Both the position numbers and the translations under genes were made by a program. From NCBI GenBank assembly GCA_015179125.1, contig WHVA01000075.1, positions 124,001 through 188,000 of the forward strand: a stretch of 64,000 nt of DNA, in the 5' to 3' direction. The stretch's first letter is position 1. The number at the start of each line of letters is the position of its first letter. Shown here piece after piece: positions 11,081 to 23,149 of this stretch. Under the pieces are notes generated by a model that saw only the letters and a list, made by a program, of their open reading frames with translations, was not told the origin of the DNA and did no database searches. Source of the stretch: Gautieria morchelliformis (Eukaryota; Basidiomycota; Agaricomycetes; Gomphales; Gomphaceae).

Positions 11081-12577
11081 AACAAACTACAGTCAAAGCA
11101 TTCTCTTATTTTCCATGTCGTCTACACAACAATAACAACCTGTTGTCCACAGAACTCGCTCGACAGGCCCAGTTCCTACTCCAGCACCACTCCAGAGGCA
11201 AACAGCTTCCGCCTCATTCCCTTCGCAAGACCCCACTGGAGACCTCATCCCTTTCTCCCACTTAGTCGCCATGTCTGCATCTCGGCCTACACCGCACCAC
11301 CCGGTCCCCGAACACGCATCACCACCTCACTTCGACGTTCAATGGCAGCTGACTCCAGGTGAACAGCACTTCTCTCCTCAGCGCCCACTTTCGGCCAGTA
11401 CTCACATATCCAGCCACAGGCCCAGTGCCGATTCTTTAATCCACCTATTGGCCCCTAATTCACCCAGCGGTTGTCCCCAGAACCCTAGCACTTTTCAAGA
11501 ACCTTATCCTTGTAGGCTCCCTTGGATTGTCGGTGCTTCAGGACCCCGATTACAATCGGCCTTCGCACGACCCCACTTGCCACCTGCTTCACCTAGTCAC
11601 ACTCCAAATCCATTCCTCGACGTGCACTATGCCCAGCGCCCTCCTAATCCCCTGCCTACACCTCCTCCCAATTCTAGGCACACCACCCCTGTACAAGTGG
11701 AATCTCGGACTCACACACCTGCTTCGCACAATTCTTCATCTCACTCGCATCACTCACATGCTTCTTCGCACTATTCGCAGGCTCTTCGCAGTCCTCGCCA
11801 TTCGGTACATAGTGACCAGACCTGAGTCGGTTCCCAACAAAATCTCCCTCGCCAGGCATCTTTGGTGGACCAGGGACATCACGCTGATCCTGCACCCGAA
11901 CAAAACCTTGGCTATCCTGTCGATGGCATGCCCTATTATGATCCGAATGCTGCACCATTCGGGGGTGCCCCGCCTCCATTCGCAGGGCAACCTCACCCCT
12001 TTGCGGGACAACCTCCCCTGTACCAACCTCCAGCCCAGATTCCTGCCCCACCTGGCGGGCCTGCACCTTTTACATTCACGGGACAACTTCACCCCTTCGT
12101 GGGACAACTTCCCCTGCAACAGCCTCCAGCCCAGATTCCTGCCCCACCTGGCGGGCCTGCACCTCTTCCATTCGCGGGACAACTTCACCCCTTCGCAGGA
12201 CAACCTCCCCTGCAGCAGCCTCTGGCACAGATTCCTGCCTCACCTGGTTGGCCTGTACCTTCTCCTCCACCGCCTTTCAGGCCACCATTTCCACATTTCG
12301 GAGTACCTCCGATTGGGCCTCCCGGGCCTCCTGGGCCCCCCGGACCTCCTGGCCCACCTCCACCTCCTGGTGGAGGGCCTTGGCCGCAACCAGGATTCCA
12401 CTGAAACCCCTATTATCCTTTTCCTTTCGCCTACCCTCAGGCCACCCCTGATGGTGATTCCGATGCTGCAAAACCTGACAAATTCACAGGAAAGGAACCT
12501 CACCTTCTCCGAACATTCATCGCTAGTTGTATTATGATCTTCGACAACAAGCACTGGAGCGACAGCGAGTCTCCTAT
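11081..12577 (+). pseudogene. gypsy gag, Pro/Gln-rich N-terminal part
   Basis: The leader is followed by a proline-rich, low-complexity gag region. About three tandem units of ~27 codons (core FAGQLHPFAGQPPLQQP, then AQIPAPPGG) lie around 11960-12250, followed by a collagen-like GPPGPPGPPGPP stretch near 12325. The capsid domain starts just before 12577, where the minus-strand gypsy is inserted, and resumes at 34399. Fossil. Confidence 0.75.
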
Positions 12578-13074
12578 GTGTCAATATTGGTTTTCAGGCG
12601 TTAATATCATGTATTAGTGAACACAGCGAATGCCCGGATAACTTGTGCGAATAAGTATGCCGTTCAGCGAATAGGTGAACCAACAAATGTTCACAAGATA
12701 AGAGGGTTGCCCGAATGGAGCTTGCCCTATCTACAGTCATAGCGAAATAGCCCGTGGCACTTGACGGTATAATGTGCAAGGTGTCACGGAAGGGCTGTCT
12801 AAGTAGTGACAATCCCTTCGCCGGCGAAGGTACTCCTTCGGAGTGCTTCGCCGACAGCACAGAAAATGGTTCGAAGGCTAAGGTAACGAAGATGAAGTAT
12901 GAGAACTCACCAGTGATGCCTAAGTCCTCTTCTGGTTGAAGATAGGAATCTCCAGGAGAAGGCTCAAGACGATGATCACAGCGAGGTCAAGTTTGCACAA
13001 GATGGATGACGTACGATAATTGAACTGAGGAATGTACATGCGAATGCAAACTACTTATATCGAATGCTCGTAAG

Positions 13075-14430
13075 TGTCATGATTCATTTATTCTGCGAAT
13101 CATCCCCCAGCACACAGCGAATGACCTCCTGAACCAGTGAATGGCTTCCTGAACCAGCAAATATCTTGCCAAAATATTCGTCGCCATACTGCTTTCGCAT
13201 TCGCTATTCGCATCATTCCTGCCAGGACGCCAGATGTTGGGGCCCTCATCCATCATAGAACCCATCATCTGTTAAACTCCCACTCCATGACAGACCCACA
13301 TGCTCAGGATGCATTCGGATAGTGTCAGTTGCAGCCTCCATGCAGGTTGGACTCAATGGGACTTGTACCACTGCAGGGCAGGACGAATTAGCTTCGCTGT
13401 AGTTTTCACTACACAGTTGTCATGACCCATTCATTTCTTGTATCCAGCTATCCCTGTTTTCCCTTTCACCACTCTGCCATGTTCGCTCGTCTTCGCTCCA
13501 TTCACTCCTTGCTCCATTCACTATTCGCCACATTCGCCATATGACCATTCGCTACTTGTATCATTCGCCAGCAGGCACACCATCAAACACGATCGACATC
13601 CTTTACCTGGATTGATGGTTCATCACTGGTCCCATCATCTTCTCAACTCAACCCCCTTTAGGTGTTCCTATGGCCAGAATGCATTCGCGGGGCATCCTAC
13701 CCGTAGGTCATGTGGGATCAACCCAGCAGACGAAGAGTCCGTGCAGGGTGGGGTATATGCAGGTCCGAAGGCGTGTTTTCGTACATAGGGGCCTTTGCCC
13801 TCTTTCCTCTCTGTCGTTTCATGTTCGCACCCCTCTTCCATTCTATTGTATGTCTATTTCATCTATTATGTATCCTGACCGCGCACCCCTATCCAACCCT
13901 GACTCCAGACGGCCTCTTTCCTATTCGCTAGCACCATATGAGCATTCAGTATAAGTAGTCTACATTCGCATGTATATTCTCCAGTTTAATTATCATACGT
14001 CGTCCATCTTGTGCAAACTTGACCTCGCTGTGATCATCATCTTAAGCCTTCTCTTGGAGATTCCTATCTTCGACCAGCAGAGGACTTAGGCATCACTGGT
14101 GAGTTCTCATACTTCATCTTCGTTACCTTAGCCTTTGAAGTATTTTCTGTGCTGTCGGCGAAGGGCTCCGAAGGAGCACCTTCGCCGGTGAAGGGATTGT
14201 CGCTACTTAGACAGCCCTTCCGTGACACCTTGCACGTTGTATCGTCAAGTGCCACAGGCCATTTCGCTATGACTGTAGATAGGGTGAGCCCCGTTCGGGC
14301 AACCCTCCTATCTTGTGAACACTCATTGGTTCACGTATTCGCCAAAAGGCATACTTATTCGCACAAGTCATTCGGGCATTCGCTGTGTTCACTAATACAT
14401 GATATTAACGCCTAAAAACCAATCTTGACA
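13075..14430 (+). mobile_element. Solo LTR, long LTR-1 subfamily
   Basis: It begins TGTCATGATTC and ends AATCTTGACA, with target duplication GTAAG (13070-13074 and 14431-14435). About 340 bp at its start are unlike the other copies, and a second TGTCATGACCC occurs at about 13418 inside it, so it is either a longer subfamily or a fusion of two LTR starts. Confidence 0.88.
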
Positions 14431-14725
14431 GTAAGGTATCAGCGAATAGGAAAGAGGCCGTCGTGAGTCAGGGTTGGATAGGGGTGCGCAGTCATGATAC
14501 TAAGTAGATGGAATAAACATACAATAGAGTGAGGGAGGAGTGCGAACATGAAACGACAGAGAGTAAAGGTGGCGAAGGCACTTATGTACAAAACCATGTC
14601 TTGGGACCCGCATACATGCTACCCTGCACGGACTCTTCATCTACTGGGTTGATCCCACACGACCTACGGAAGGGATATCCCGCGAACACACTTTGGCCAT
14701 ATGAACACCCAAAGGGGTTGGATTA

Positions 14726-16098
14726 TGTTGGGGAATCAGCTGTTCAACCAGCTACAAAGGGCTCGTACTGGTGTGTTTTCGCTTTTTCACGAGTTATAGC
14801 GTATACACGAAGCTGTAAGAAATTGTGGGAGTATTTCAAACATCCCTCCATCGTTCCCCTATTTCTCCATATTTTTCCGCAATTTATTTGGCCCAAACTG
14901 CCTTATTTCTGCTATTGCAGAGTTGTGTGTCCATTTGCACCCACAACTCTGTCACGGACTTTCCATTTCAAACTCCGCCAGCCACCTCGGCGGTACCTTA
15001 ATTTTGGACTTCCGGTCACTCAAGCACCCACAAGTCCGGCAGGACGGCTCTCCCAGTAATTCCAGCTGAGCCTCAATCTGTTGCTATATGCAGCCATAGC
15101 AACTATGCAGCCTGTTTGGCTGAACCAAACAGTGGGGATCTTGGTCAGTCATGACAACAAGGCTGTATCAGGCTGTGCCAGGCAGTCCTAAGCAGTGCCC
15201 TTGGTTATTGTGGCTACAGAGCACTAATTGGCTCAGGTTTGCTTACTAAGCCTCTGAGTGCCAAAGTCATAACTGAAGGTACAGCCTCAGTGACTCAACC
15301 AATCCAGGCACATCTTGGAGAGTCAGGAGTACATAACTCAACCAAGCTGTGCCAAGTCACATGACTCTGATCAGTGAGTCATTCCTGACAAATCAAGCTG
15401 TGATTGGTAGGAAACACTGTGAGTCATCTGGAACCACCCAGAACCTTCCTATACTTTCTTCCAGCTTCCACAAGCTGCTCCCCCCATTCCATTAATAGAC
15501 AGAAGGTTCTACCTGCTTACTAAGCTCATGTACAATATAAAAGGAGGCCCTTTTGCCTGCCTTTTCATCAGCCAATCTACCATCTTCTATCCAACGCACC
15601 TTGTGTGACTTGCCAAGCTTGCACAGCTTACCAGGCTGCTAACCCCAGCTAGGGTTTTTACACTTGCTTAGTGTATTAATTCTCAGTTAAGTAGTTGCTT
15701 TTCTACTTAGCCACCCAGACTAACCCTCTAGGTGAAATTCTGCAGAGTGAGGTTGTCAATCGATTTTCTTGCCAATTAGCACTCCAATACCCGAGACGAT
15801 CTGATCAGTCGATTTTCCTGTTCAGAGACTTTCACAAGTCACTACCCAAAAACCAGTCACTCGTTTATTGCAGTGCGTTAACGTTAATCAGGTCAGCCCA
15901 CTTACAAACTCTCCTGCGAAAGCCATTCCTCTCTTTTTGGAATACTTGGACCCCGATAGTCGTCCTCGAACCTACAAACTAATAGTTTGTTATTCATTAC
16001 GCCAGTAGTGTCTAATATTCTTGCAGTTTCATATACAACATGTTCTGATAGACCAAGGCGTTAGCTCTAACACCAAAGTCTTGAAGGGTTCCAAAACA
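14726..16098 (+). mobile_element. Solo LTR, family LTR-2
   Basis: It begins TGTTGGGGAATCAGCTG and ends GGGTTCCAAAACA, with target duplication GATTA (14721-14725 and 16099-16103). It has a TATAAAAGGAGGCC promoter box near 15536. It is inserted into the 3' LTR-1. Confidence 0.92.
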
Positions 16099-16560
16099 GA
16101 TTAAGAAGATGATGGGGTTAGTGATGAACCATCACGCCGGGTAAATTGTATCGATCGTATTTGATGGCATGCCTGCTGGCGAAATGTGGGAGCAGTGAAT
16201 AGCGGTTTGGAGAATGGGGCGAATAGCGAATAGAGTGGACGTCGAGGAGGAGTGGTCGGAGGGTGAGGCACACTCTGGCGAAGATGCTAGGGAGTAACGA
16301 GGGGGCATGTAGAGGCAGCGGGGTAAGAGAAATAGACAGGTCATGACAGTACCCCCCTCCTAGCTTCGGAGTCCAACGATGCTGCATCCTATGGTGGGGC
16401 GGAACCGTTAAAGACGTAATGGGTCCCCCGATGGGATCTCTGAAGTCTGGGCCCTGCGTAGCTGCGTGGCCCATGCATGACTTCTTTTTCTGTTTAAAAA
16501 CGCGGCGCTGAACGGGGCGATGGGACCCATCTAAGCACCCAAGCCAAGCATACTGCCCCT

Positions 16561-18765
16561 ATGACGACGCCTGGGTACTCAGTTCTCCTCGATCGATCAC
16601 AAACCGTGTCGAAGGTTAGGCTGGAGCTTCGGGGAGAGTGTGTGGGAACTGTTGCTAATGAAAAGCCTCGCGAAAAAAGGATTAAAATCGCTTTAAAACC
16701 CTGTTTTCCCAGCTGATAGTAGCTAATATATGTGGCTATTGTTGGAGAACTCTATTCAAATATTCCTTGAATTTCCTCTTATTTTTTCGCCATTTAACTT
16801 GACTTGGCTTCCCTGGCTCAAAAACACCTTATTCTGTCAGGCAGAGTTATGAACCCATGTACGTCCACAACTCTGCCACAGCCGCTCAGTTTCAAACTCC
16901 GACCGGAGCTTCCCACAAACTGTAAACTTGGAGTTGCAGGCACTCAAACACCTACAACTCCGGTACCTTGGCTCACTCAAACTCAGCCACTGAGACTGAA
17001 TGTGTCCTCTACCGCTTACACAAGCCTGTGCAATTCAAACCCAGCTGGCACATGACTTGCATCATAGCAACCATGGCTGTGCAAGGCTGCGTACAAAGTC
17101 ACACAAAGATATACAAAGCCAAAACTAGGGTGCAGGTTTGATAAAGCCTATTGGATGAATGGATCCTCCAAACGCAACGCTACGACACCAAATAGGCCCC
17201 TTGATGTCATAGCGGCTGTGTAGGGCTGTGCAGGGCTGTGCAAGGCTGTGAAAGGCTGTGTAAGGCTGTGCAAACCAGGGAAGGTGATTGGCTATCTATT
17301 TCCAATTTCTTTGCACAAACACACCGCAATAGTTACGAGGGTGTGTTTCAGCAGCGCAAATATTTACTTATGACATCACTCACCTAATAGATAGAAGAAC
17401 CCCATTTTACATAATCCTGTGTATTTTACAATATAAAAGGAGGCCATTCTGACCTCCTTGAATCATCATTCTAGCAATCTAACATCTTCTATCCACGTGA
17501 CCTCATGTGACTTGCATCTTACTAAGCTGCTAATCCCAGCTAGGGTTATTCACTTACTTTAGTGTCTAATTCCTTGTTAAGTAGATACTTTTCTGCTTAG
17601 CCACCTAGACTAATCCTCCGGGTGTAATTCTACAGAGTGAGTCTGTCAATTGATAGTCTTGCCATTCGCACTCCAATACCCGAGACGATCTGATCAGTCG
17701 ATTTTCCTGATTAGAGACTTTCACAAGTCACTTCTAAAAACTCGTTCATCCCTCGTTTTATTGCTGTGCGCTGGTAGATTATCAGGGCAGTCCATTTATA
17801 AACTCGCCTGCTAAGTACATTCCTTGATATTTTGGAATATGCTTGGACCCCGATAGTGTCCTTGAACCTACAGTCTTTTAGTTTATTGTTCAGTGCTGCT
17901 AAGAAACGCATTGCCTTCCATCCGTATTAACTTGGACTAGTTTTTACGCGGATTGCAACCAAGGTATAAATATTAAATTATTTCCGGAGTTGTGCTACAG
18001 CATTGTTTAATATTCTTTGAGTCTCGTAAACGACACGTTCTGATAGATTGAAGTGTTAGCAATAACACCAAAGTCTTGAAGGGTTCCAAAACAGAGAGTC
18101 GCATGGGGATGTGGAGCAGTGGTTGGTCGATGCGGCAGGAGTTCAAGTGAGTACCGCTCTGTCTTCTATTAGTTTTCGTTCGCTCAATGATGAGGTCTAG
18201 GAGGAGCTTCGGAAAATGCTGCAGGTCGAGGAGGTGGTTGACCAAATGTTTGAAAGACCATCCGAAGTAGACGAGTTGGCGAAGGAGATCCAGGAAGCAA
18301 GGGTGTGGTTGGAGAGTTCGGCATCGCTATTGGAACCGGTACCTGCAGAAGTTGATATCGATTCGACTCCGGCTCCGATCTTTACGCTGACCTCAAAGGG
18401 GTGCGAAGGAAAGGAGGTGACTAGGAAGGACCCGGAAGGTATAGTTTTCTCATGTATTCTTGTGATGACTATGCTAACTCGGTGATGCATTTGGCAAAGT
18501 CCCTTACTCTGATTCACAGTTGGCCGGGGTTATGCCTGGGTTGGCGAAAGCTGCAGAGCCTGTCACAGTGAGGCGACTGCACATCTGCTTCGCTCCTGAT
18601 GGGGGAGGTAAGAGGGCACGGATAGCAAGGGGTATGGTCAGGACAATGGCCAAGCATGATGCACAACCCTTGGGTACCCTTACTAGCCATCGAGGGGGGA
18701 GCGAAGAGGTTGATGGGGAGCTCGGAGCATCTGACGAGGCGTCGGTTGCAGGCGTAGAATGAGTC
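16561..18765 (+). pseudogene. Antisense coiled-coil gene in the minus-strand gypsy, interrupted
   Basis: This gene runs opposite to the element's pol, between the chromodomain end and the 3' LTR. It starts at an ATG (MTTPGYSVLLDRSQ) about 210 bp from the LTR. An LTR-2 copy (16639-18093, duplication GAGAG) splits the first exon. It then shows DVEQWLVDAAGVQ, an intron-like GTGAGTAC..TTAG, and a helical part (EVDELAKEIQEARVWLESS). It is a relative of the gene at 37330-38860: VEQW, DELA(K/R)E and VWLE-like blocks align. Function unknown; it probably belongs to the retroelement family and is treated as a fossil. Confidence 0.6.
16639..18093 (+). mobile_element. Solo LTR, divergent LTR-2 subfamily
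   Basis: It begins TGTGTGGGAACTG and ends AAGGGTTCCAAAACA, with target duplication GAGAG (16634-16638 and 18094-18098). A second LTR-like start (TGTTGGAGAACTC) occurs at 16740. It has TATAAAAGGAGGCC near 17430 and several tandem GGGCTGTGCA-like units near 17215-17275. Confidence 0.85.
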
Positions 18766-18854
18766 GAAGGGAGTTGGGTGAGGATTGAGAGGAGATTGAT
18801 TAAGGGAGTTGAATCTATAGGTAGAATGTGAACAGAGTGTCGTTTTCTTGGGGT

Positions 18855-19848
18855 TTGGTAAACGTCTAAGCCTTGGGTTTCTGGGGGTACTTCGCGTGAA
18901 ATTTGGCAAGTCTGTGAGCAGAATTAGTAACATTCGAAGAGGGTTCCCAAGACGTAGCGTCGGGGGTGTGTTCGTATCCCTTCCACTCCACTAGGTATTC
19001 AATCGCTTCCGGCGAATGCGACTATCGAGGATCTTCATGATCTCGTACTCGTCCGCGGAGTGAATTTCGATAGGAGGTTGGGGATCTGCATATCGACCTG
19101 GGATGGTAGATGTCGTGGTGGGTTCGAGAAGGGATACATGAAACACAGGGTGGATCTGGCGAAGGTCCAGTGGTAAGCCTAAGCGAAATGCATGAGAAGA
19201 TATTTTAGCCGTGATAGGATATGGGCCAAGTCTTCAGTGGTCGAGTTTCTTTGAAGGTCATTTTGTGCGAATATTTCGTGAGTCGAGCCATACTCTGTTG
19301 CTGACCTGAAACCCAGGGATCGGAATGCGGCGACTGGTTGTGGCCGAAGTGTACTGGATAATTGATTTCTTGATTTGATCTCGAAGGTATTGGTGAAAGT
19401 CCTTGAGGTCTGCCGACTGGCGATAAGCATCCTCGAAAGCGACCGAAGTGAGCGATACTTCGAGCTTTGGATGGAAACCCTTGTTGGCGAAGAAGAGTGT
19501 GACCTGGGTCGCCGAATGGGCTGTGTTGTTGTAGGCAAATTCGGCGAGAGGCAAAAGGTCGACCCAATCGTCCTGCTGGTAGTTGATATAGACTCGGAGA
19601 TACTGCTCTAGGATCTGGTTTACTTGTTCGGTCTGTCCATCGGTTTGGGGGTGGTAGGCTGTAGAAAGATTACCCCTGATGCCGAGGATTTCACAGAGAG
19701 AGGTCCAAAATCGGGATGTGAAGTGCTTCCCTCGATCGGAGATGATGTCGCTGGGGCTACCGTGTTTAGCAAATACGTGGCGAAGGAAGAGCATCATATC
19801 GTGTCCATCCGACGGTGGGAGTCCCTCGATGAAGTCCATGGAGATCGA
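18855..19848 (-). pseudogene. gypsy integrase core and chromodomain (minus element)
   Basis: Minus-strand integrase core: DFIEGLPPSDGHD, SDRGKHFTSRFW, GNLSTAYHPQTDGQTE, LAEFAYNN. A C-terminal chromodomain follows (YLVEWKGYEHTPDATSWEP, near 18890-19000), typical of fungal chromoviruses, which target chromatin with this domain. The N-terminal zinc-finger part lies at 21006-21412 beyond an inserted LTR. Fossil. Confidence 0.88.
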
Positions 19849-21005
19849 TGTCAAGATTGGTTTTCAAGTGTTAATATCGTGTATTAGTGAACACAGCGAA
19901 TGCCCAAATAACTTGTGCGAATAAGTATGCCGTTCGGCGAATAGGTGAACCAATGAATGTTCACAAGGTAAGAGGGTTTGCCTAAACGGGGCTCGCCCTA
20001 TCTACAGTCGTAGCGAAATAGCCCGTGGCTCTTGACGATGCGGAAGGGCTGTCTAAGTCTCGACAATCCCTTCGCTGGCAAAGGTGCCCCTTCGGAGCCC
20101 TTCGCCAACAGCACAGAAAATGGTTCGAAGGCTAAGGTAACGAAGATGAAGTATGAGAACTCACCAGTGATGCCTAAGTCCTTTGCTGGTCGAAGATAGA
20201 AATCTCCAAGAGAAGGCTTAAGACGATGATCACAGAGAGGTCAAGTTTGCACAAGATGGATGACGTATGATAATTGAACTGGGGAATATACATGCGAATG
20301 TAAACTACTTATATCGAATGCTCGTACGGTATCAGCGAATAGGAAAGAGGCCGTCACGAGTCAGGGTTGGATAGGGGTGCGCAGTCATGATACTAAGTAG
20401 ATGGAATAAACATACAATAGAGTGAGGGAAGAATGCGAACGTGGAACGACGGAGAGTAAAAGGGGGCGAAGGCACTTTATGGACAAAACCATGTCTTGGG
20501 ACCCGCATACATGCTACCCTGCACGGACTCTTGGTCTACTGGGTTGATCCCGCACGATCTATGGAAAGGACGTCCTGCGAACATACTTTGACCATACGAA
20601 TGCCCAATGGGGTTGGATTTAAGAAGACGATGGGGTTAATGATGAACCATCACGCCGGGTGAATGGTATCGATCGTTTTTGACGGTGTGCCTGCTGGCGA
20701 ATGATGCGAGCGGCGAATAGCCGTTCGGCGAAATGCAAGGAAGGGCGAACAGAAGTGACATAGAGGAGGAGAGGTCGAGGTGGAGGGCGAAGCTGAGCGA
20801 ACACTGAGGAGGTGGTAGGCCTGGTGATGACTGTCAAGTCAGCCCCAAGACGTCGATCGTGCGTTTGACGGCACGGCTGTAGTAGTTGGCGCGAACAGCG
20901 AGTTGGTTGCCGAACATGACAATGGTGATCGGAACGAACACGAAGGTGGTGTGAGAAAATGGGAAAACTGAGCTTCTGAGTATGGGAAATAAATGTGTCA
21001 TGACA
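19849..21005 (-). mobile_element. Solo LTR, family LTR-1
   Basis: It reads TGTCAAGATTGG at 19849 and ends GTGTCATGACA at 21005 on the plus strand, with target duplication ATCGA (19844-19848 and 21006-21010). Inserted in the integrase of the minus gypsy. Confidence 0.92.
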
Positions 21006-21412
21006 ATCGAATCCCAAGATCGTTGGCTGATGGGCAGAAAGCGAAGTGGACCAAAGGGTTTGTGATGAATCGATTTAGCGTGGCGACACTTGGAACAGGA
21101 GCGGATGTAGTTGGTGATGAAGGTGGACATTTTCAGCCAATGATACTGTTTCCGAATGTTCTTCATCGTTTTGCTGATCCCTGGGTGTCCTGCTAACTGA
21201 TGATCATGCAGTGAGAAAAGGATGTCCAAGCGAATATCATTATGATCGGGGACATACATTCGCTGTTTGTATAACAGCGTTTTGTCATCCTCTCCAAGTG
21301 ACCAGGGGTCTGGTTTCACATTCGAAGGGGTGATTGCCAAAGACTGAGACTGAAGACGAGTGATGTGGGCTGAGGACAAGGGATCGGTCAACTGGCCCTG
21401 TTGGATGGATGT
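21006..21412 (-). pseudogene. gypsy integrase N-terminal zinc-binding domain (minus element)
   Basis: Integrase HHCC domain: HDHQLAGHPGISKTMKNI ... CSKCRHAKS. It is cut on one side by the LTR at 19849-21005 and on the other by the AT-rich transposon. Fossil. Confidence 0.85.
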
Positions 21413-21418
21413 CAACAG

Positions 21419-21987
21419 AGGATATTCACATTGACAACAATGTATATTCTTCTAGGATATATTAGATATCTTTTAAAATATCAGCCCTAACCAAATTCAT
21501 AATCCATCATTTTGTGCAACTTGTATATTGTGGACATCCTAAATTTTTTTGAATGTTCTGATATTTTAAAAATATGGTTGTATGTGCTAAAGTATGGTGT
21601 GTATTGATATAACAGAGCAATTTCAGAGAGGATGTGGATGACTATATATTAAAAGTATACATGAAACATGTTAGATGTACAATCACAGAATATAGAAGCA
21701 AGTATGGACAATACCTGTACTATATTATTATATATGGTTGAGAGATCTGATTAGAAGGTATGTTTAAAATAATATGCATGTATAGTACAAAGATATATAA
21801 CTATTGATGTTTAGACAATGGGGTATACACCCTTTCCTGGGGGAGCAGCAGACTGTGAGAAAGAACTTTGGGGCTAGGATTAAGCATGCCTTACAATTGC
21901 TGGCAACTGCCTCAATTTTAATATATTTTATGAAATATAGATGAGCTAAGCTATATATACATATATATGACATTTATAAACATCCTC
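21419..21987 (+). repeat. Left terminal direct repeat of the AT-rich transposon
   Basis: About 569 bp, repeated in the same orientation at 29236-29782. It has one 22-bp segment (near 21433-21454) that the right copy lacks, and otherwise only a few differences. A 69-codon frame inside it (21764-21973, minus) is identical in both copies but has no recognisable features, so I take it as a repeat shadow. Confidence 0.9.
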
Positions 21988-22406
21988 CTAGGAAAACATT
22001 TTAAAAACTATCAATGATATATTCTAAGGCTCTCCTAAAAAGAATTGAGGTTCTCCTTTTATTCCAAGATCTCTTTTTATTCTTTCAAATATTTCAGGAA
22101 ATCTGCTTAGTATCTTATTCACATCTATTTCTCCTTCTCTTTTGGGACCTTCATATATTGTCAATATAAAAGGGATATCTTTACCTTTTTCCTTTCTGTC
22201 TTCTTGTCTTTCTAAAGGGAATCTTACTATAGGACAGTCAAGACCTTTTATGACTCCAACTAGCTTACTGAGCTAATTGGAATCATTTTCAACATTTTTC
22301 ATTCCTAATCTAGTACATTGTTCCATCATTTTTTCTTCTGTTACTTTCCATCCTACTAGAGTTCTGAAGTACATATCCAATATCCTTTTAAAGAATTGTA
22401 GGTATA
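21988..22406 (-). other. AT-rich transposon interior, degraded coding sequence
   Basis: No intact ORF. Read on the minus strand it looks like the decayed 3' continuation of the nuclease-like gene to its right. Confidence 0.3.
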
Positions 22407-23024
22407 TCAATTTGTTTCTAAGCTCATAACCAATCTTTTCAACTTATCAAGATCCTCCTTATATGTACACCTGTAAATATCAAATGATCCATATACTTGT
22501 ACTATTTTTACTACCTCCACCTTTTTACCATAACTCTCACTATCCCAAGAACTTCTAGGTTTTTGGGGTTTCTGCTTATGATTTAAATTCTTATATTTAA
22601 TAAGTCTCCAATATCCCCTATAGCAGCTATATACACTTTCATAATTGGTATCTAGGAATAGTACTGTCACCTGATTTATCAGTTGCTCCTGAGTATCCTT
22701 GAAGATCTTTTCAAGTTCTTCTGTAGTTTTAACACTTCTTTTTATTTCTACTATTAAAAATGTAGTACTATTTATAGTGTTATTATTCTAAGTATATTTA
22801 GTAACAGTAAAATCAGGGATTAAATGTCTTACATTATCCTCTCCATCTCTATTTTCAACAGCATAAAAAAATGCATGTTGAGGAGTTATTATCATAGTAT
22901 TGGCAAAGTAACCCATGAGAATTATGGTCCAAGGAGCATACCAGTAACACTCCAAGTTATTGGAATTAGTATACTGGTCTATAGCAACTTCAATAGAGGT
23001 TCTCAGAAGAGCCCTTATATCCAT
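22407..23024 (-). pseudogene. PD-(D/E)XK nuclease-like gene of the AT-rich transposon
   Basis: Two neighbouring minus-strand frames (22788-23024 and 22407-22670) read like consecutive parts of one protein. The first ends with RHLIPDFTVTKY; the sequence between them encodes TTFLIVEIKRS. An I-P-D-F strand followed by a hydrophobic strand ending E-x-K is the signature of the PD-(D/E)XK nuclease fold (catalytic D, E and K). The rest (YGSFDIYRCTYKEDL) is not diagnostic. The reading frame is not continuous. An enzyme that cuts DNA would fit a transposon, as YqaJ-type nucleases do in ISL2EU elements, but assignment rests only on motif spacing. Confidence 0.5.
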
Positions 23025-23149
23025 CTCTATCTTCTACAAAACACTCTACTCTTATCATTCAATATATTGAAAAATGATACATATTGTGATAACATTTTAT
23101 ATAGATTATCACCTTACAAAAATATAGTTGTATAAAGAGGTTTTTCAAA

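Larger units (their letters stand above)
12578..16348 (-). mobile_element. 3' LTR-1 of the minus-strand gypsy, split by two later LTRs
   Basis: LTR-1 sequence on the minus strand occupies 12578-13074, 14431-14725 and 16099-16348, separated by two younger solo LTRs. It ends GGTCATGACA at 16348. A polypurine tract (read on the minus strand: CTAGGAGGGGGGTAC) abuts it at about 16349-16364, as expected of a 3' LTR. Confidence 0.9.

Noticed and set aside
11068-11100. tRNA primer-binding site for the LTR-1 gypsy
   Set aside because: No TGG-type tRNA 3'-end complement follows the LTR; the sequence instead matches the LTR's own transcript start.
21764-21973. 69-codon ORF identical to one at 29559-29768
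   Set aside because: It lies in the terminal direct repeats of the AT-rich transposon; identity reflects recent insertion and not selection on a protein.
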